Source: Oryzias latipes
Taxonomy: Eukaryota; Chordata; Actinopteri; Beloniformes; Adrianichthyidae
DNA length: 64,000 bases
Reading direction: 5' to 3'
NCBI RefSeq assembly: GCF_002234675.1
Contig: NC_019866.2
Coordinates: 11,065,261-11,129,260 of the forward strand
Numbering within the stretch: the stretch's first letter is position 1; each line of letters starts with the position of its first letter. Below are positions 11,301 to 22,199 of the stretch, one piece after another. Position numbers and translations under genes: made by a program. The notes beneath the pieces were generated by a model, which saw only the letters and a list, made by a program, of their open reading frames with translations, ran no database searches and had not been told where the DNA came from.

Positions 11301-14300
11301 GGTTGCACAGTGGCAAAATATGCAAGAAAGGAGAGAAGAAATGCTCCTTTTCAAGAAAAAATGACTAAAACTGATGCTTGAATGTGCATTTTGCACAACA
11401 ATTCAGCTTAACTACTGGTTTGCTCTCAATTAAAAATGTCTTTTGACTCCAAATGTTTGATTCCCGCCTATTTTTACTGCTATTTCCATTTTGTGAGATA
11501 AAGCTGGATTGTCCTTTTGTTAACAGTGATCTGGTAAAATCCACTCCTTCCAGAAGTGGTTTGAGGGGACTTAACCAGTTTTGACAGATATGCAAAGGCC
11601 CGGTTTCAGTATTAGGATTTACAGAGGGATCCATTTGAGCTTACAGCATCTTTACGACTGTGCAGCCACAGCAGGTATGAGCTTTGTAGACAGCCAGCCT
11701 GTGACGACTCCTCCAGCATCGATATGGCCTCTGATCTTCTCCCATCATCCTAAAAAAAAGAAGATGAAAATCCCTCAAACGTTATGAAAATCGCCTAAAA
11801 CATTGTGCTTAAAAATTGATTGGGAAAAACATGCTCGTAAACACAGACAAACAGTGATTCTGTGAATAAGAATCAGTTACATAGAACAGACAAAAACAAT
11901 GATTTTATCTGTGTGGGCTCCTAACAACTAACCCAACACAGTCCCCCATGACAAACAGCACACATATTCATGACATGCAGACAGAAACTGAACCAACAAC
12001 GCCCTAAACAACCAGATTTAACCCAGCTTTTTTACTCACCTCAAACAGCAGCAGAACTCTGGCCAAACAGTGCAACAAGGGACCCTTCTTCTCCTGCAGA
12101 GGAAGCACAAGAATCAATAATGGAACACATGGAAAGAATGAAAAATCTCCACCAAAAATAGATCGATAAAAGTACTTTGGTGTGTGTAAACGCATTAAAA
12201 TCGATATGCTAGTAATAGTTTCAGCAGGAACTAGTGTCAGTGTTTTCCAGGAGCAGAAAATAGACCATCAAGGCCATCATTTTTCTGCTAAAATGTAATC
12301 TGCTGATAATAAGCACCTAAAACCCAGATTCTACCCTCCACTGACCTTAGACTGATTTTTTCTAAGCATATTGTTGTCTGTCAAATATAGAAGACAAAGC
12401 TAAAGATTAAAGAAACACAGATACAGGGCTCCTCAGGATGGACTCGATGGAGCCACAGCAGCAGCAACAACAGCAGCAGCAGCACCTACCATGTTAGTAT
12501 CGCACTCGGCCTTGAGGTGATCGAACACCACGGCCTTGCAGCAGCTGCCGGTGGGTGACCACGGCGGACGGATGAAAACCCAAGTGAATGGGTCGGCTTT
12601 GGGGGAGCGCACGCTTTCCGCCAGGCTAAAGAAGTGGGAGGCCTTTTGACCGCAGACGTCCGCTCGCCCTTCATCACTCAGCAACGCTGAAGAACAAAAG
12701 GGAAGACAGTAGAAAAGGTTCATATCAAGACAAACTCATAAGTGTCTTAAGCTATAAAAAAAAAATTTCTGACTTTTTTTAACCATGTGTTTTTGAAATA
12801 TTCCTGTTAGACGCCAGTCGAGCATCTTAAATATACCGTTCTGAGGTAGATAGTGCTGGAAGACGCACACAAAGGCAAGTTTTATATTTTTTTCTCCTAA
12901 TGCATACTTCATATACTGCCCACTTGTGGGTAATTAAAAGTTGTTGAGGATGCAGAGGCTGCAAGCAATGTATAATGATGCCTTGAGGATGCGATTGAAG
13001 ACCCCTTGATAGTGTAAAGCTGTCTTTAGGTGTTTTTGATGTTATGTTGTGTTATTGCTCTTGAGAACGAGAGCATTTTGTCTTTGATTAAAATACATAC
13101 TGCTCAGGAAATGTAGCCTTTAGTGCACTTACGCCCTTCATTGTATAAATAAGCAATCCCAAGTTTCACAGCAGCCTCGAAATTCCCTTTTTCTGCAGCT
13201 CTAGATTGAGAAAAAAAAAATTGCAGTTAAAAACTCGATAAATGACAAGCAGTCAGAACAGTGAATTTCTTTCTTTTTTTGTAAGAGGGAACCATACTTT
13301 TCAAATAGCCATAAGGTGTTGGGGGATGGCCATCGGTCTCTGAAACTGACCCTGGCCCACACACTGGAGTGGTTGTCTACAATATCCCGCAGCTGGGAAT
13401 GAACCTACAACCAAAACAAAATAAGATTAACAAAAGCAGGAACAAAAAGAAACTTTATAGTTTTTAGTCACAAGATGCGCAAAGAACAGTCACTTGAGAT
13501 TTGACAAAATGCAGCACATATGTTAAAGAACAAACTGCACAATTCAAATGCATACATCATTACTTACTGCTCTAACAGAGAGGAGGTCTTCTGCAGACAG
13601 ACACTGAAGCACACAGAGAAGAATCTCCTCAGGCAGAGACAGCAGCGTTAGGGACGACGAGCGTTTACGAACCCGCTTCCGCACTGGAACCGAGTAACAT
13701 TTTGAACAACGGCAGTGGACAACTGTAGACAGAGGAAGGGAGGAAAAAGTCATCAATACATGGATTTGTGGATGCATCTCTAGAGCAGCATCTTTAATGC
13801 ACGCAGAAATGTACAGAATTTCATTCAAGTGTACAAAAGCACTTCACAGGGTAATGCGAAAAACTCATTCTCACATCTGTGCGAAAATCAATATTTGCAC
13901 ATCATTATAAAGGCATTTTAGAGGCAGTTGCCTCCTCTTGTGTTATTTGGTCAAGATGGTCATAAATAAAATAAAAAAATAATCAAGAATAATCAAATCC
14001 TATTTTAAAAAAAAATGTAAAAAAGAAAGAAATAAGATTCTACAGCAAGCCTCGTCTCTACAGCAATAACTTTTTCACTTAGCATAAAGTTTCATAAAAT
14101 ACAGTTAAACACTATTTTGGTCATATTTTTGTAAATAGATGAAAATTAAGGATAAAAAGTTGAAAATATGAAGACCCTTCAAGATAAATGACAGTAAATT
14201 CTCAACTCCCTCCATCATGAAGATGACAAACGTTTGACACCCTCGTGTGGCCTTCTCTGCATATTTGAATAAATATGATAAAGATTTAAACAAACACCAA

Positions 14301-14764
14301 CCATTTTATAAGGATTCATTTAAAAAAATGTTGTGTTAAATATACATTGCACCTGAATAATCGCAGAAAAATAGTTTGAAGTAAGTTTCTGAGTTGAAGA
14401 AATCGAATCAGATGAGCGCCCAAATTTCCCTCCCGTATTCCGATTGAAGCTTGAGTTCTTTATTTTTAAATCTAGTTTATAGTTATATATATTTAAATAC
14501 TACTACAACAAACAAGCTAGATTAATTTAAAGGTTATGGACTTTATTTTTGATTTTAGGTTTGTATTAACTTAAATAGAACAAGTTTTGTTAGTACATCG
14601 CTTACTTAGTTGCTAAATTTCACTGCACTCTCTGAATACTTACAAATAAAGACAGACTATATATTTACATTCATAAAAGGCAAAATATTTAACTATTGTT
14701 TCACGGAAGATATAAATATTAGTAGGAAGAAAGTTTTTAAAATCTACTTACCGCCCGCTTTCAT
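5353..14764 (-). CDS. ccnf: ccnf, cyclin F (F-box protein FBXO1), complete, 17 coding exons
   Basis: Substrate receptor of an SCF ubiquitin ligase acting in G2/M on cell-cycle and centrosome proteins. Coding exons, 5' to 3': 14764-14752, 13722-13568, 13404-13298, 13200-13133, 12686-12490, 12093-12040, 11749-11645, 10956-10879, 10536-10382, 10164-10000, 9907-9784, 9709-9529, 9389-9302, 7202-7103, 6982-6846, 6037-5778, 5735-5353. They total 2370 nt with all phases consistent, giving 789 aa (human 786). The protein starts MKAGVVHCRCSKC, then a basic NLS-like run near residue 20. The F-box (LSLPEEILLCVLQCLSAEDL) spans about residues 29-70. A cyclin box carries the hydrophobic-patch segment MRYILVDWLVEV near residue 310 and SKEILTIREAVWLTDN. 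The C-terminal part has KRRR, a conserved TPTAELSNQEE block and a Ser/acidic PEST-like tail. The acceptor of exon 15 (6983) is weak but the reading frame fits. Tail faces abca3; promoter at 14980-15160. Confidence 0.96.
6604..6790 (-). repeat. Probable LINE 3'-end fragment in a ccnf intron
   Basis: The segment ACAATAAAACTTTATTGATC near 6614, followed by a region with CTGTAGAGTCTAATAGCTGACAGG truncated in form, resembles the 3' untranslated ends of teleost non-LTR elements read on the minus strand. It carries no open frame. Family assignment is from recollection only. Confidence 0.4.
8255..8420 (-). repeat. TTAA-type miniature element, partial copy in a ccnf intron
   Basis: The inverted terminus TTAAACACCCACTCT lies at 8255 and is followed by the same internal blocks as the other copies: ATTTCTGAGTATTTCTTTAT and GTGAATCAGGAGCAG. 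The other end is lost. The flanking stretch 8420-9250 also looks repeat-derived but I could not delimit it. Confidence 0.55.
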
Positions 14765-14978
14765 TGCAAGTGGCTCAAGACCGATGTATGGAGATACAAC
14801 ACGGAACAAGTGCGTATAATGAGTGACGACACCACCTAAAACAAGCAAAATTATTTGCTGCTTTTGTCAGAAAACTAAATTAAGAATGATACGATATCTG
14901 CTGTCTTTCTATCACCAGCTAACATCCTATAAATTGTTAGCTCCTGCCTGAATTCAAATCCAAGCGTGTCCACATTTG

Positions 14979-15160
14979 GCCCCGCCCCGAAAGCGGTCTA
15001 GGACCGCCCGCGCCCATGGTTTAAACTCATTGTTTAATCTGATTGGTGAAAAGTGGTGACGCCCATCCGTTGCATCAAGACTTTCCGATTGGTCATCCCG
15101 CAGAGCGAAGGCTGTGGTTGGCCATACGGTATAAACTGGAAAAGTAGAGAATTCTATTGG
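14979..15160 (-). promoter_or_regulatory. ccnf promoter: GC box, CHR-like element and three CCAAT boxes
   Basis: Upstream of the ccnf start the plus strand holds ATTGG at 15042-15046, 15088-15092 and 15156-15160, that is CCAAT in the sense of ccnf. A TTTAAA at 15020-15025 lies between the nearest CCAAT box and the gene, and a GC box (GGCCCCGCCCC) sits at 14979-14989. CCAAT boxes bound by NF-Y plus a downstream CHR (TTYGAA/TTTAAA) are the usual architecture of G2/M genes controlled by DREAM/MMB, which fits the known periodic expression of cyclin F. No TATA box is evident. Confidence 0.55.
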
Positions 15161-15309
15161 ATAACGTAATGCCTTTTCGAAGTACGCGCTCGCCCAAAAG
15201 CACAAATAATTGGATGACCTGAATATGAAGCTGTCCACAGAGCGACCATTTTGAAGTGAACCATGGGATATGTAGTCACATAAAATAGACAATTTAAAGG
15301 TACCGCTTT

Positions 15310-17940
15310 TAAAGGGACAGCTACAAATTAACCCTCCCCACAGTGGTATAATAGAAGAACTTAAAAAAAAAAAAAACAGCTCCAACTACGTTATTGGTAC
15401 TCAAACTGTGGAGAATAAGTTTGAACCAAAAGCTCACTGTTAAGTAAATAAGATAAAAAACAACAAATGTACATTTTTCTTTGTTAGTTTTATTTATTTA
15501 TTTTTATGTTTTGGTATTGTGCAAACCTTTAACTTCTTAACTTTTGATTTAAATTTACAAGCGTTGTTGTTTTCTCTTTACTCTAAATGCAAATTTAAAT
15601 TTCCTGATATAATTAGCAGTTCTTGAAAAAAATGTAAGGATATATTATTTTTCTGCAGTTTTGAGAGCAAAACATGGATTTACACAAATCTTTATATAAT
15701 ATCCTGGCTTTATTGGATTTTGCCCCTCCTCCCCTAAGGTTCTAGTTTACCATAGTTTAACCTCCATGTACACCTTTGCCCCCATACCCAGGAATCCAGC
15801 AATTACATCCTGCCTCATTTGGACCAATCTTTCATACCCAAAAGGGTTTCTAACCCTGACAAGGTTTCTGTTTATACCAGCAAAAGTCCTAACGAGATAA
15901 CAAAAACGAGTCCCCCCCCTCCAACCCACACAAAAACACATCACTTCACATCTCAGTAACCATGTGACCGACAACACAAATGAATGAATGAAAGCAACAG
16001 ATTGGTTTGGCCTCTATTGCAGCTGCCTCGGAGAAAACTACATGATTAAGACCTTTTTGTTGCGTCTCTATTGACGATAAATAAACTTCTCTGTTAGCTG
16101 AATAGTGTCCTCTTGATTGCTAGTTTTTGGAAGGAGGTTATAAAGGACCAGAGTGCACAGTCAGTCCTTTGTTGCTTTCAAGCCTTCTATTGATCGGTTC
16201 ATCACCTGTTCACCTAATCTCATCGCTACAAACAAAGCTACTACTCAGTAATTACATTTAAGAGGGCAAAGGCTTTTGGAAGTGTCAAAAAAGGTTCCAC
16301 GGCAATATTATTTATTTCCCATTTTTATCTTGACTTGCACAATAAAGAAAGTGTATTTCCTCTTAACTCACTATGGGAAATATTCTTTGCTCTATTTAAC
16401 ACTGGAGATGCAGCAAAATCAAATTATCTTGAGTGACCTCAGTCAGGGCAAGGGCTGTGACATCTTCAACTGGATGCACTGTTTCCATAGAAACTCCAAC
16501 CCATCGCAGCCACTTTCAGGTAAAAAAAACCCCACAAAGTAAATGATAACAAATAGGCAGCATAATGGGGTCTTAAAAATGACATTTTGATTTTCTCCAT
16601 CAAAAGCATCCAGTTGTAAAATTGTTCCAAAAAAACATGTCGTAGCACATCTGGAAATTAGACTTTTTATTTCTTTATGGTTTTGTTCTCCTAAAACGAA
16701 TAGACTAAGGACAAAATAAACAGCATATTGGAAATTGAAATGACTGATGCATAATTTGAAGTTGTGTTTTTTCATGTTCAGATACCATTCCATTCACTTG
16801 CTTTTCCCCACATTTGTTTGCATTACTATAACTACAGAAAGACTCATTTTAATAAAATTTAACATCTAATTGCATTTGAATGTCTGGTCAGCCTTGTGCA
16901 GTTTCAGTCTATACCTGTCTCCAAAAGCAGCTATCCCAAAAACAATCCCCTATCTCATCACCAAGGTAGCATTAGACAGCTGCTGGAGGCAGTGACTAAT
17001 CAAAAACAGACACATTCATCTTTTACACAGATGCTGTTGATTTGAATCGATGGTTAATAAAACCATCAGGCCACCAGTGGCTCATGGCCAGATTTGATCA
17101 AGTCATGTTGCGGCGTATGCTGCATGTTTCTGAACCTTTGTCAGCTTTGTAAAATTCAGCTGCATGTGGGCCAAAATTGTGCTGAATGCTTGGGTCTGAA
17201 GCCAAACCCTGGAGATAAAGAGGCGGATGAGTTGCTCCCATCTGGTTTCCTGTGATCTGTGCTGACCCTTGCAATCCAAATGACCACTTCCACCCATCTG
17301 CACTTTGTCCCTGTTAGCCCCCTCCACCCTGTAGCAAGATCTAAACATGGTTCCCTCCACACCCACCTTGGTTCCTCAGCTGCCGTCAGCATATAACAAA
17401 AAGTTATTTTTTCATACTAAAAATGTGAAAGAAACTTCCACTGACATAAGCAGATTTACCTCCGTTTGCAGCCTGTAAAACAGTATTGGATGCCAGTGTC
17501 TCTGTGAAGGTTCTTTACCAGTAGGGGGTGTCATTTATTCTAGGTAACAGGGGCCCATTTGTTTTCTTAACGACAAGATGTCATGTGCGTATCACAGCAA
17601 GTCATTCCATCTTGGAAGAGACCATATGACAATGTGTCTATATTCAGCTGCAAAGGGAAGCTTCAGGTGATTCAACCAGCTACAGATGTGCCTTGTGTTT
17701 CGGGGAAACGTGAAGGGGCAATTGTAATCAATCTGTTCCACAGTCTAAACAATGCATTGTCTTTCCACTCCTCGTTTGTCTTCTGTATTTTTAGCCCTGT
17801 CAAGAGATTCGTCCAGTTCAATCAGGGCAGGAGTCATTTCTGCAACCCTTCAGAAAAACTGCTATTAAAAAATCAAATAAAAGGTTTTCTTCCAGACACA
17901 AATCTTTGCAGAAAAATTCAGTCAGGGGTAAACGTGTTCA
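15310..17940. other. Spacer between ccnf and the tmem100-like gene, no gene recognised
   Basis: AT-rich sequence with short open frames lacking recognisable family similarity (for example 17583-17972). I see no splice-bounded exon with conserved motifs. Confidence 0.4.
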
Positions 17941-17947
17941 CAGGACA

Positions 17948-20900
17948 TTTATTAAATGCGGTGCATACATAAGGAGCTTAAATTTACATGTAAGTGAAAA
18001 TATACAGTACACATTTAAAAAAAACAGTATTATTTACAGCACCAACTGTTAGAGGCAACATATAACCAAATATTTTTGTGTCACTTCCTAGAGTGACAAA
18101 CAGCAAAAGCGAACAGCAAAGCTGTCTTCTGAGAGAGGGAAAGAAATCCCTGCAGCAGAGAGAGGTAGATTTTCCCTTTGAATAATTCAGAAGGCAGAGG
18201 GCAAATCACTTTACATCTTCAATGAAATCATATCTGGTCAGTGTCTATAAGTCTCTTACTGGCACAACATAGCTCCAAGAATTAGCACTGTAACTACACT
18301 AACATAAAATAGTCAGTGTGCACTAGACATGTGACATTTGCACTGACACATATAACCCAAGGCAAAAAAGTAGAGCGTGTACCTCACCAGTAGTCTGTGT
18401 TTCTGTTTGTCTTTGCTGGCGCTTGCCCCACCCAGTTAAAATCGTTTGTCTAAACTATCACTTATTCTATTTAGTTTCATTGTGGTACAATTAAACATTG
18501 GCGTGGTGAAGAACACCATGACTGTGTTTAAATCATTGACTGTATATGAGAACTGGATTGGGCAATCTCTGCCCATCTTTCATTCCAAATTGGAAGAGCT
18601 GGCTGGTCCCAAAAAGCTGAAATTCCATAGACTTCTGATGAGAAATAAACCGTTATTATTCAGACATTGTCTTTGTCAAATTAACAATTCTTGCTCTGCT
18701 ACCTTTTTTTCATGATATTTTTGCTGTAGTTCAAGTTACTTAAGTTATAAAAAGACCAATCAGATGCCTCAATAAAAGAGGAACGTCTTGCGTTTGATTG
18801 GCATGTTTCTTCAGGGCCGTTTTCAGTGGAAGGATTGTAGATTTCCAACAAGCTCACTCCTAATTGGCGACAGTGGTTTCCATAGAAACAATGACTCAGA
18901 CCGACTCGGACCAATCACTGCTTACTGATGTAATCTATTTTGCGAAAAAAATAGCGACTGAATCGACTTAATTTCATTGGAAAAAGTCATTTTCTATGGG
19001 TGCCTTCACACTCACTCAACCAGTCCAGTTCTCCTATACAGTCAATGGTATTTGACTGTATAATTGTATAATTGAGACCATTCATTCAATGGTCTGAATT
19101 AACTCACTATTCCCCGGTAAGTGCTCTATAAAGCCACATTTTTTTTGAATTGTCTGAATAAACATAAAAAAATCAATCCAGTGCTTTTGTAATTTCCCAG
19201 ATGTCTCTGCAAAAAAATTGCGTTGTGATTCATTGATGCTCACTAGATTGACACCAATGCCTTGTGTTTGAACAATTTGGCATTTGACGAAAAATTTAGT
19301 AAATTCATTTTTGATGAATCATCCAGGTTTTCATCATCAGAACACAAGTTATATTAGGTTTTACTTCTGTAAAAGATATTCTGTGAAATCCCTTTTTAGA
19401 GACTATCGCTTCAGATTGACTGACGTTGAAACTGCATCTAGTACTGCATCATTTCCCTCATTTATAATTATGTTCCGTTAAGGTTGGCTGATCACATTCT
19501 AGCTGCGGCTAGAAGGTGATCACCTACAGTAAGCTCCCACATGAGTCACTTTACCACAATTTCCCCCTAAGTGGTCAAACTTAGGGAGTCCAGTTGATAT
19601 TTAATATCCAATGTGAGACACCATGAAAATGATTGACACTTCTCATGTCAGCAGCGGCAGATAAGTGTTTGCTTCAACTGCTACAGCTGGTATGCTGGCC
19701 CTTGTGACAGTCCTTGAAGTTGTGCGTTCCTACATGCACGTACTAGTTCTCCTCCACCTTGAATTACCGATCAATGGAACATTGATTAATGACAGGTTTG
19801 AAAAACGCATGAGTGCTAATGGCAGATGGTGTGAACTAAAGTTACACTCAGTGTCATGAGGGAGCGTTGAAGACGAACGAAATGGCTTTGTGTTTCTCAT
19901 CCAGTGAGCCCACACACCAGCAAAAAAAGCCCCTAATAACAGATATGAGCCACGTTACATTCAGTTACTCTTGGACAGAAAAGGTCCAGGAAAAGGAAAC
20001 CCCGGTCAATCAGAGCCTTTAGAAAAGTCTGTATTCACTGGAGAACTGCCTGTTTTTCTATTTTCAGACCAATGCAGGGTTTTCTGTGTAAGAGAACAGC
20101 AAAATTTCTTTGGTAAAGAAAGGCAAATACACTGAATGAGCTACATAACAATGAACAAATGAAAAAAAAGCCATGTCAAAACAAATGGGTGAGTTATATG
20201 TGTCAGATGGAAACAGGGGAAAGAGAGAAAGAGCAGGGGGTGTTAAACTCTAAGAAGTTCAGATGGAAACGGGGGGAATGTTTCAGAGCTTTTTTCCATG
20301 AGTGCCTCCTCAAGGCACCGAGCGGGAGGGGCTAGAGGAGCAGGAGAGGAGCAGGATCAGTCAGAGTGTCCCTCCAGTGGCATGTCCCCTAGGGCAGTGT
20401 CCTTCAATAATCCTGGCCTCTCCTGTGTGGAGTTGGGGTGCCTCACATTGACTACGAGGCCAGGTGAAAAATGTTCACACACTGATAATAAGGCAAGCAG
20501 TCAGTGTCCCTAATGCTTCCGCAAAAGGAGATTGAAGCTACAAAAGACCCTTTTAGAGTTTGACTAAAAGGTTTTCTTGCGTAGACACGGTGATATGTGC
20601 AAATCCACAGTTCCTTGGTGCTGAAGTCAAAGTTCCAGTTTGTCTAAGCTCCCTTGAAAACCTCGCACTTCCCCAGCAGGTCTTCTGCTCTGTCCAGCTC
20701 ATCTCCCACGCAGATGCCATTAAGATCCTGCCGGACTCAAGTTCCACTATCCCGTGGCGTAAAAAAAGCCCCCAACACATTGCTGCAGTGTCACAGGATG
20801 AGCCAATGACGCTGGCCACTGACGCGAGTGTCCTGCTCTTCTGGATGGGTATCGGGTTGCTCTCTGGCCCACCTCTGGACTCTTGGAGAGTCACCTATCC

Positions 20901-21393
20901 CTGTATCAAGAATGCTGCGACTGACGTGCTTAGTGACGGCAGCGTTGACTCCAACAGCAGCTCTGCATAGCGGGTTGGGTGTCCATGCGAGCTCCCATCA
21001 GCTATAGGGTTCCAAGGGACCATCCATGCATGTAAATATGCATGCAGTCTGCAAGGCATATTTGTGCGGGCCCTCTCAGGGGGTTGTTTTGACACAGGAC
21101 ACCTGCTGTCTAATGATAAGAAAGTGTGAGTGAAGCATTGTTGACCCACCTTTGCCAATCCAATAGTGTGGTCCAGCCCAAACAGATCCTCTGTGTCATG
21201 TCTGTCTGTCCTTCAGTTCCCAGCCTAACTTAACTCTGGTGAGAGCTGAGCCAAACTCTGGAATAAAGAACAGAGGGGCTTTGGCACTGAGAGGATGTAA
21301 AGAGCAGACTTTTTAGCCAGACCATGGGCTCCACGCTTTGGCCGTGTCTCTATTTTTGAGATTCTTAAACTCGTGTCCGCGATCTTTCTTTCT
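17948..21393 (-). other. Presumed 3' UTR and flank of the tmem100-like gene, with repeat material
   Basis: TTTATT at 17948-17953 (AATAAA on the minus strand) could be the polyadenylation signal, implying a UTR of up to 3.4 kb; shorter forms are possible. The stretch 18470-19140 has the look of a degenerate dispersed repeat (phrases such as TTTCCATAGAAACAATGACT and CATTTTCTATGGGTG), family unknown. No second gene was recognised. Confidence 0.3.
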
Positions 21394-21780
21394 TTAGAGG
21401 GGACACTGCTCGGAGGTGAATGAACCCCCTTCCTTCTTTTTCCGTCTTTTCTTCTTGTGGGCAGTCCAGCATGCAGTGGCCATCAACAGGAGCAAAATGC
21501 CCATCACTAAAAGGACCACCGACACCACTTTAGTCTGTGGTAGGTCATTGTAAGTGTAGGTAACCCCTGTTCCTGCCACCCCAATAACCAAAGAGATTAT
21601 TCCAAAAGGAAATATGCAGCGGTACCAGGACTTCTCCATGCCTCCAGTGGCTTGAGACAAACGCTCCAGGGAGGAGAGTACTTCGGGGACTTTAGCACCA
21701 GTCTCCAGGGACTGGGTCTCCTGACCAGAGTTACTTTGGGGCTGTGGCTGGCAAGCAAAATGTCCAGTTGTGCAGCCCAT
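21394..21780 (-). CDS. tmem100-like, two-pass membrane protein (TMEM100 family), 128 aa
   Basis: The frame from the ATG at 21780 to the stop at 21394 encodes 128 aa, close to TMEM100 (134 aa). The family signature is clear: ATGGMEKSWYRCIFPF against ATGGTELSCYRCIIPF in human TMEM100. After it come two hydrophobic helices (about IISLVIGVAGTGVTYTY and VVSVVLLVMGILLLLM), then ACW and a lysine-rich tail (KKKRRKKKE) as in the family. TMEM100 acts downstream of BMP9/ALK1 in endothelium and modulates TRPA1-TRPV1 in sensory neurons (known for the family; untested for this paralogue). The ATG has an excellent context (AAAATGG). An N-extended 173-aa form is possible: exon 22069-21998 (MCCGRASKHC...) joined in phase to an acceptor at 21843. 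The better acceptor nearby (after 21854) would instead turn that exon into a short upstream frame. It lies between ccnf and tedc2. Confidence 0.8.
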   Translation of the reverse strand: MGCTTGHFACQPQPQSNSGQETQSLETGAKVPEVLSSLERLSQATGGMEKSWYRCIFPFGIISLVIGVAGTGVTYTYNDLPQTKVVSVVLLVMGILLLLMATACWTAHKKKRRKKKEGGSFTSEQCPL

Positions 21781-21997
21781 TTTGGGTGGGCTCGCAGATC
21801 CCAACTGGTCAATAGCGTTGGTCTCCGGGATCAAAATTGTCGTCTGCTCCAGCCTGGAGAAACAGAAGCAGGCACAAAAAGACAAAAAAAGATTTAAAAA
21901 AAAAAGAGAAGTTTGAGCTGAAACTGAGGAAAACGACTAAAGCTGCGATGGCAGGGACGTGTCAAGGAAAGGCTTGTAAATCCAAAAATCTACTCAC

Positions 21998-22069
21998 ACT
22001 CTTTCCTTCGCTTGCTTCACTCTGTGGCTGCTTCTTTGAACAGTGCTTGCTGGCCCTTCCACAGCACAT
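21998..22069 (-). other. Upstream exon of the tmem100-like gene: N-terminal extension or upstream ORF
   Basis: A 24-codon frame beginning MCCGRASKHCSKK ends exactly at a GTGAGT donor. Spliced to the acceptor before 21843 it stays in frame with the main protein. Spliced to the stronger pyrimidine-rich acceptor 11 bases earlier it shifts frame and stops after 14 more codons. Which occurs is not decidable from the sequence. Confidence 0.5.
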
Positions 22070-22098
22070 TGTAGACTCTGCAGAGTGTAGTGACGGCA

Positions 22099-22166
22099 TT
22101 TATAAAGCACCAAAGGAGCGGGAGGAGCGAGGCAGAAAAACTGGGAAGTCGTTTGGTTGTGATTGG
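22099..22166 (-). promoter_or_regulatory. TATA and CCAAT promoter of the tmem100-like gene
   Basis: On the minus strand TATAAA occupies 22104-22099 and a CCAAT box 22166-22162. Their spacing of about 60 bases is a classic core promoter arrangement. Transcription would then start near 22074-22079, leaving a leader of only about 5-10 bases before the ATG at 22069. That argues the first ATG may be bypassed. Confidence 0.6.
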
Positions 22167-22199
22167 CCATTTCAGAGTGACATCAAACACTGAAGGGGC

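Noticed and set aside
12456-12484. CAG/CAA repeat next to a ccnf splice donor, considered as a coding polyglutamine tract
   Set aside because: It lies just inside the intron after exon 12686-12490. The frame closes correctly without it.
17583-17972. A 129-codon plus-strand open frame upstream of the tmem100-like 3' end
   Set aside because: No family similarity, no splice-bounded structure, ordinary composition for chance sequence.
20553-20970. Overlapping open frames of 113 and 136 codons on opposite strands
   Set aside because: Both are in the presumed tmem100-like 3' UTR and neither has a recognisable domain. Overlap on both strands is typical of locally GC-richer chance sequence.
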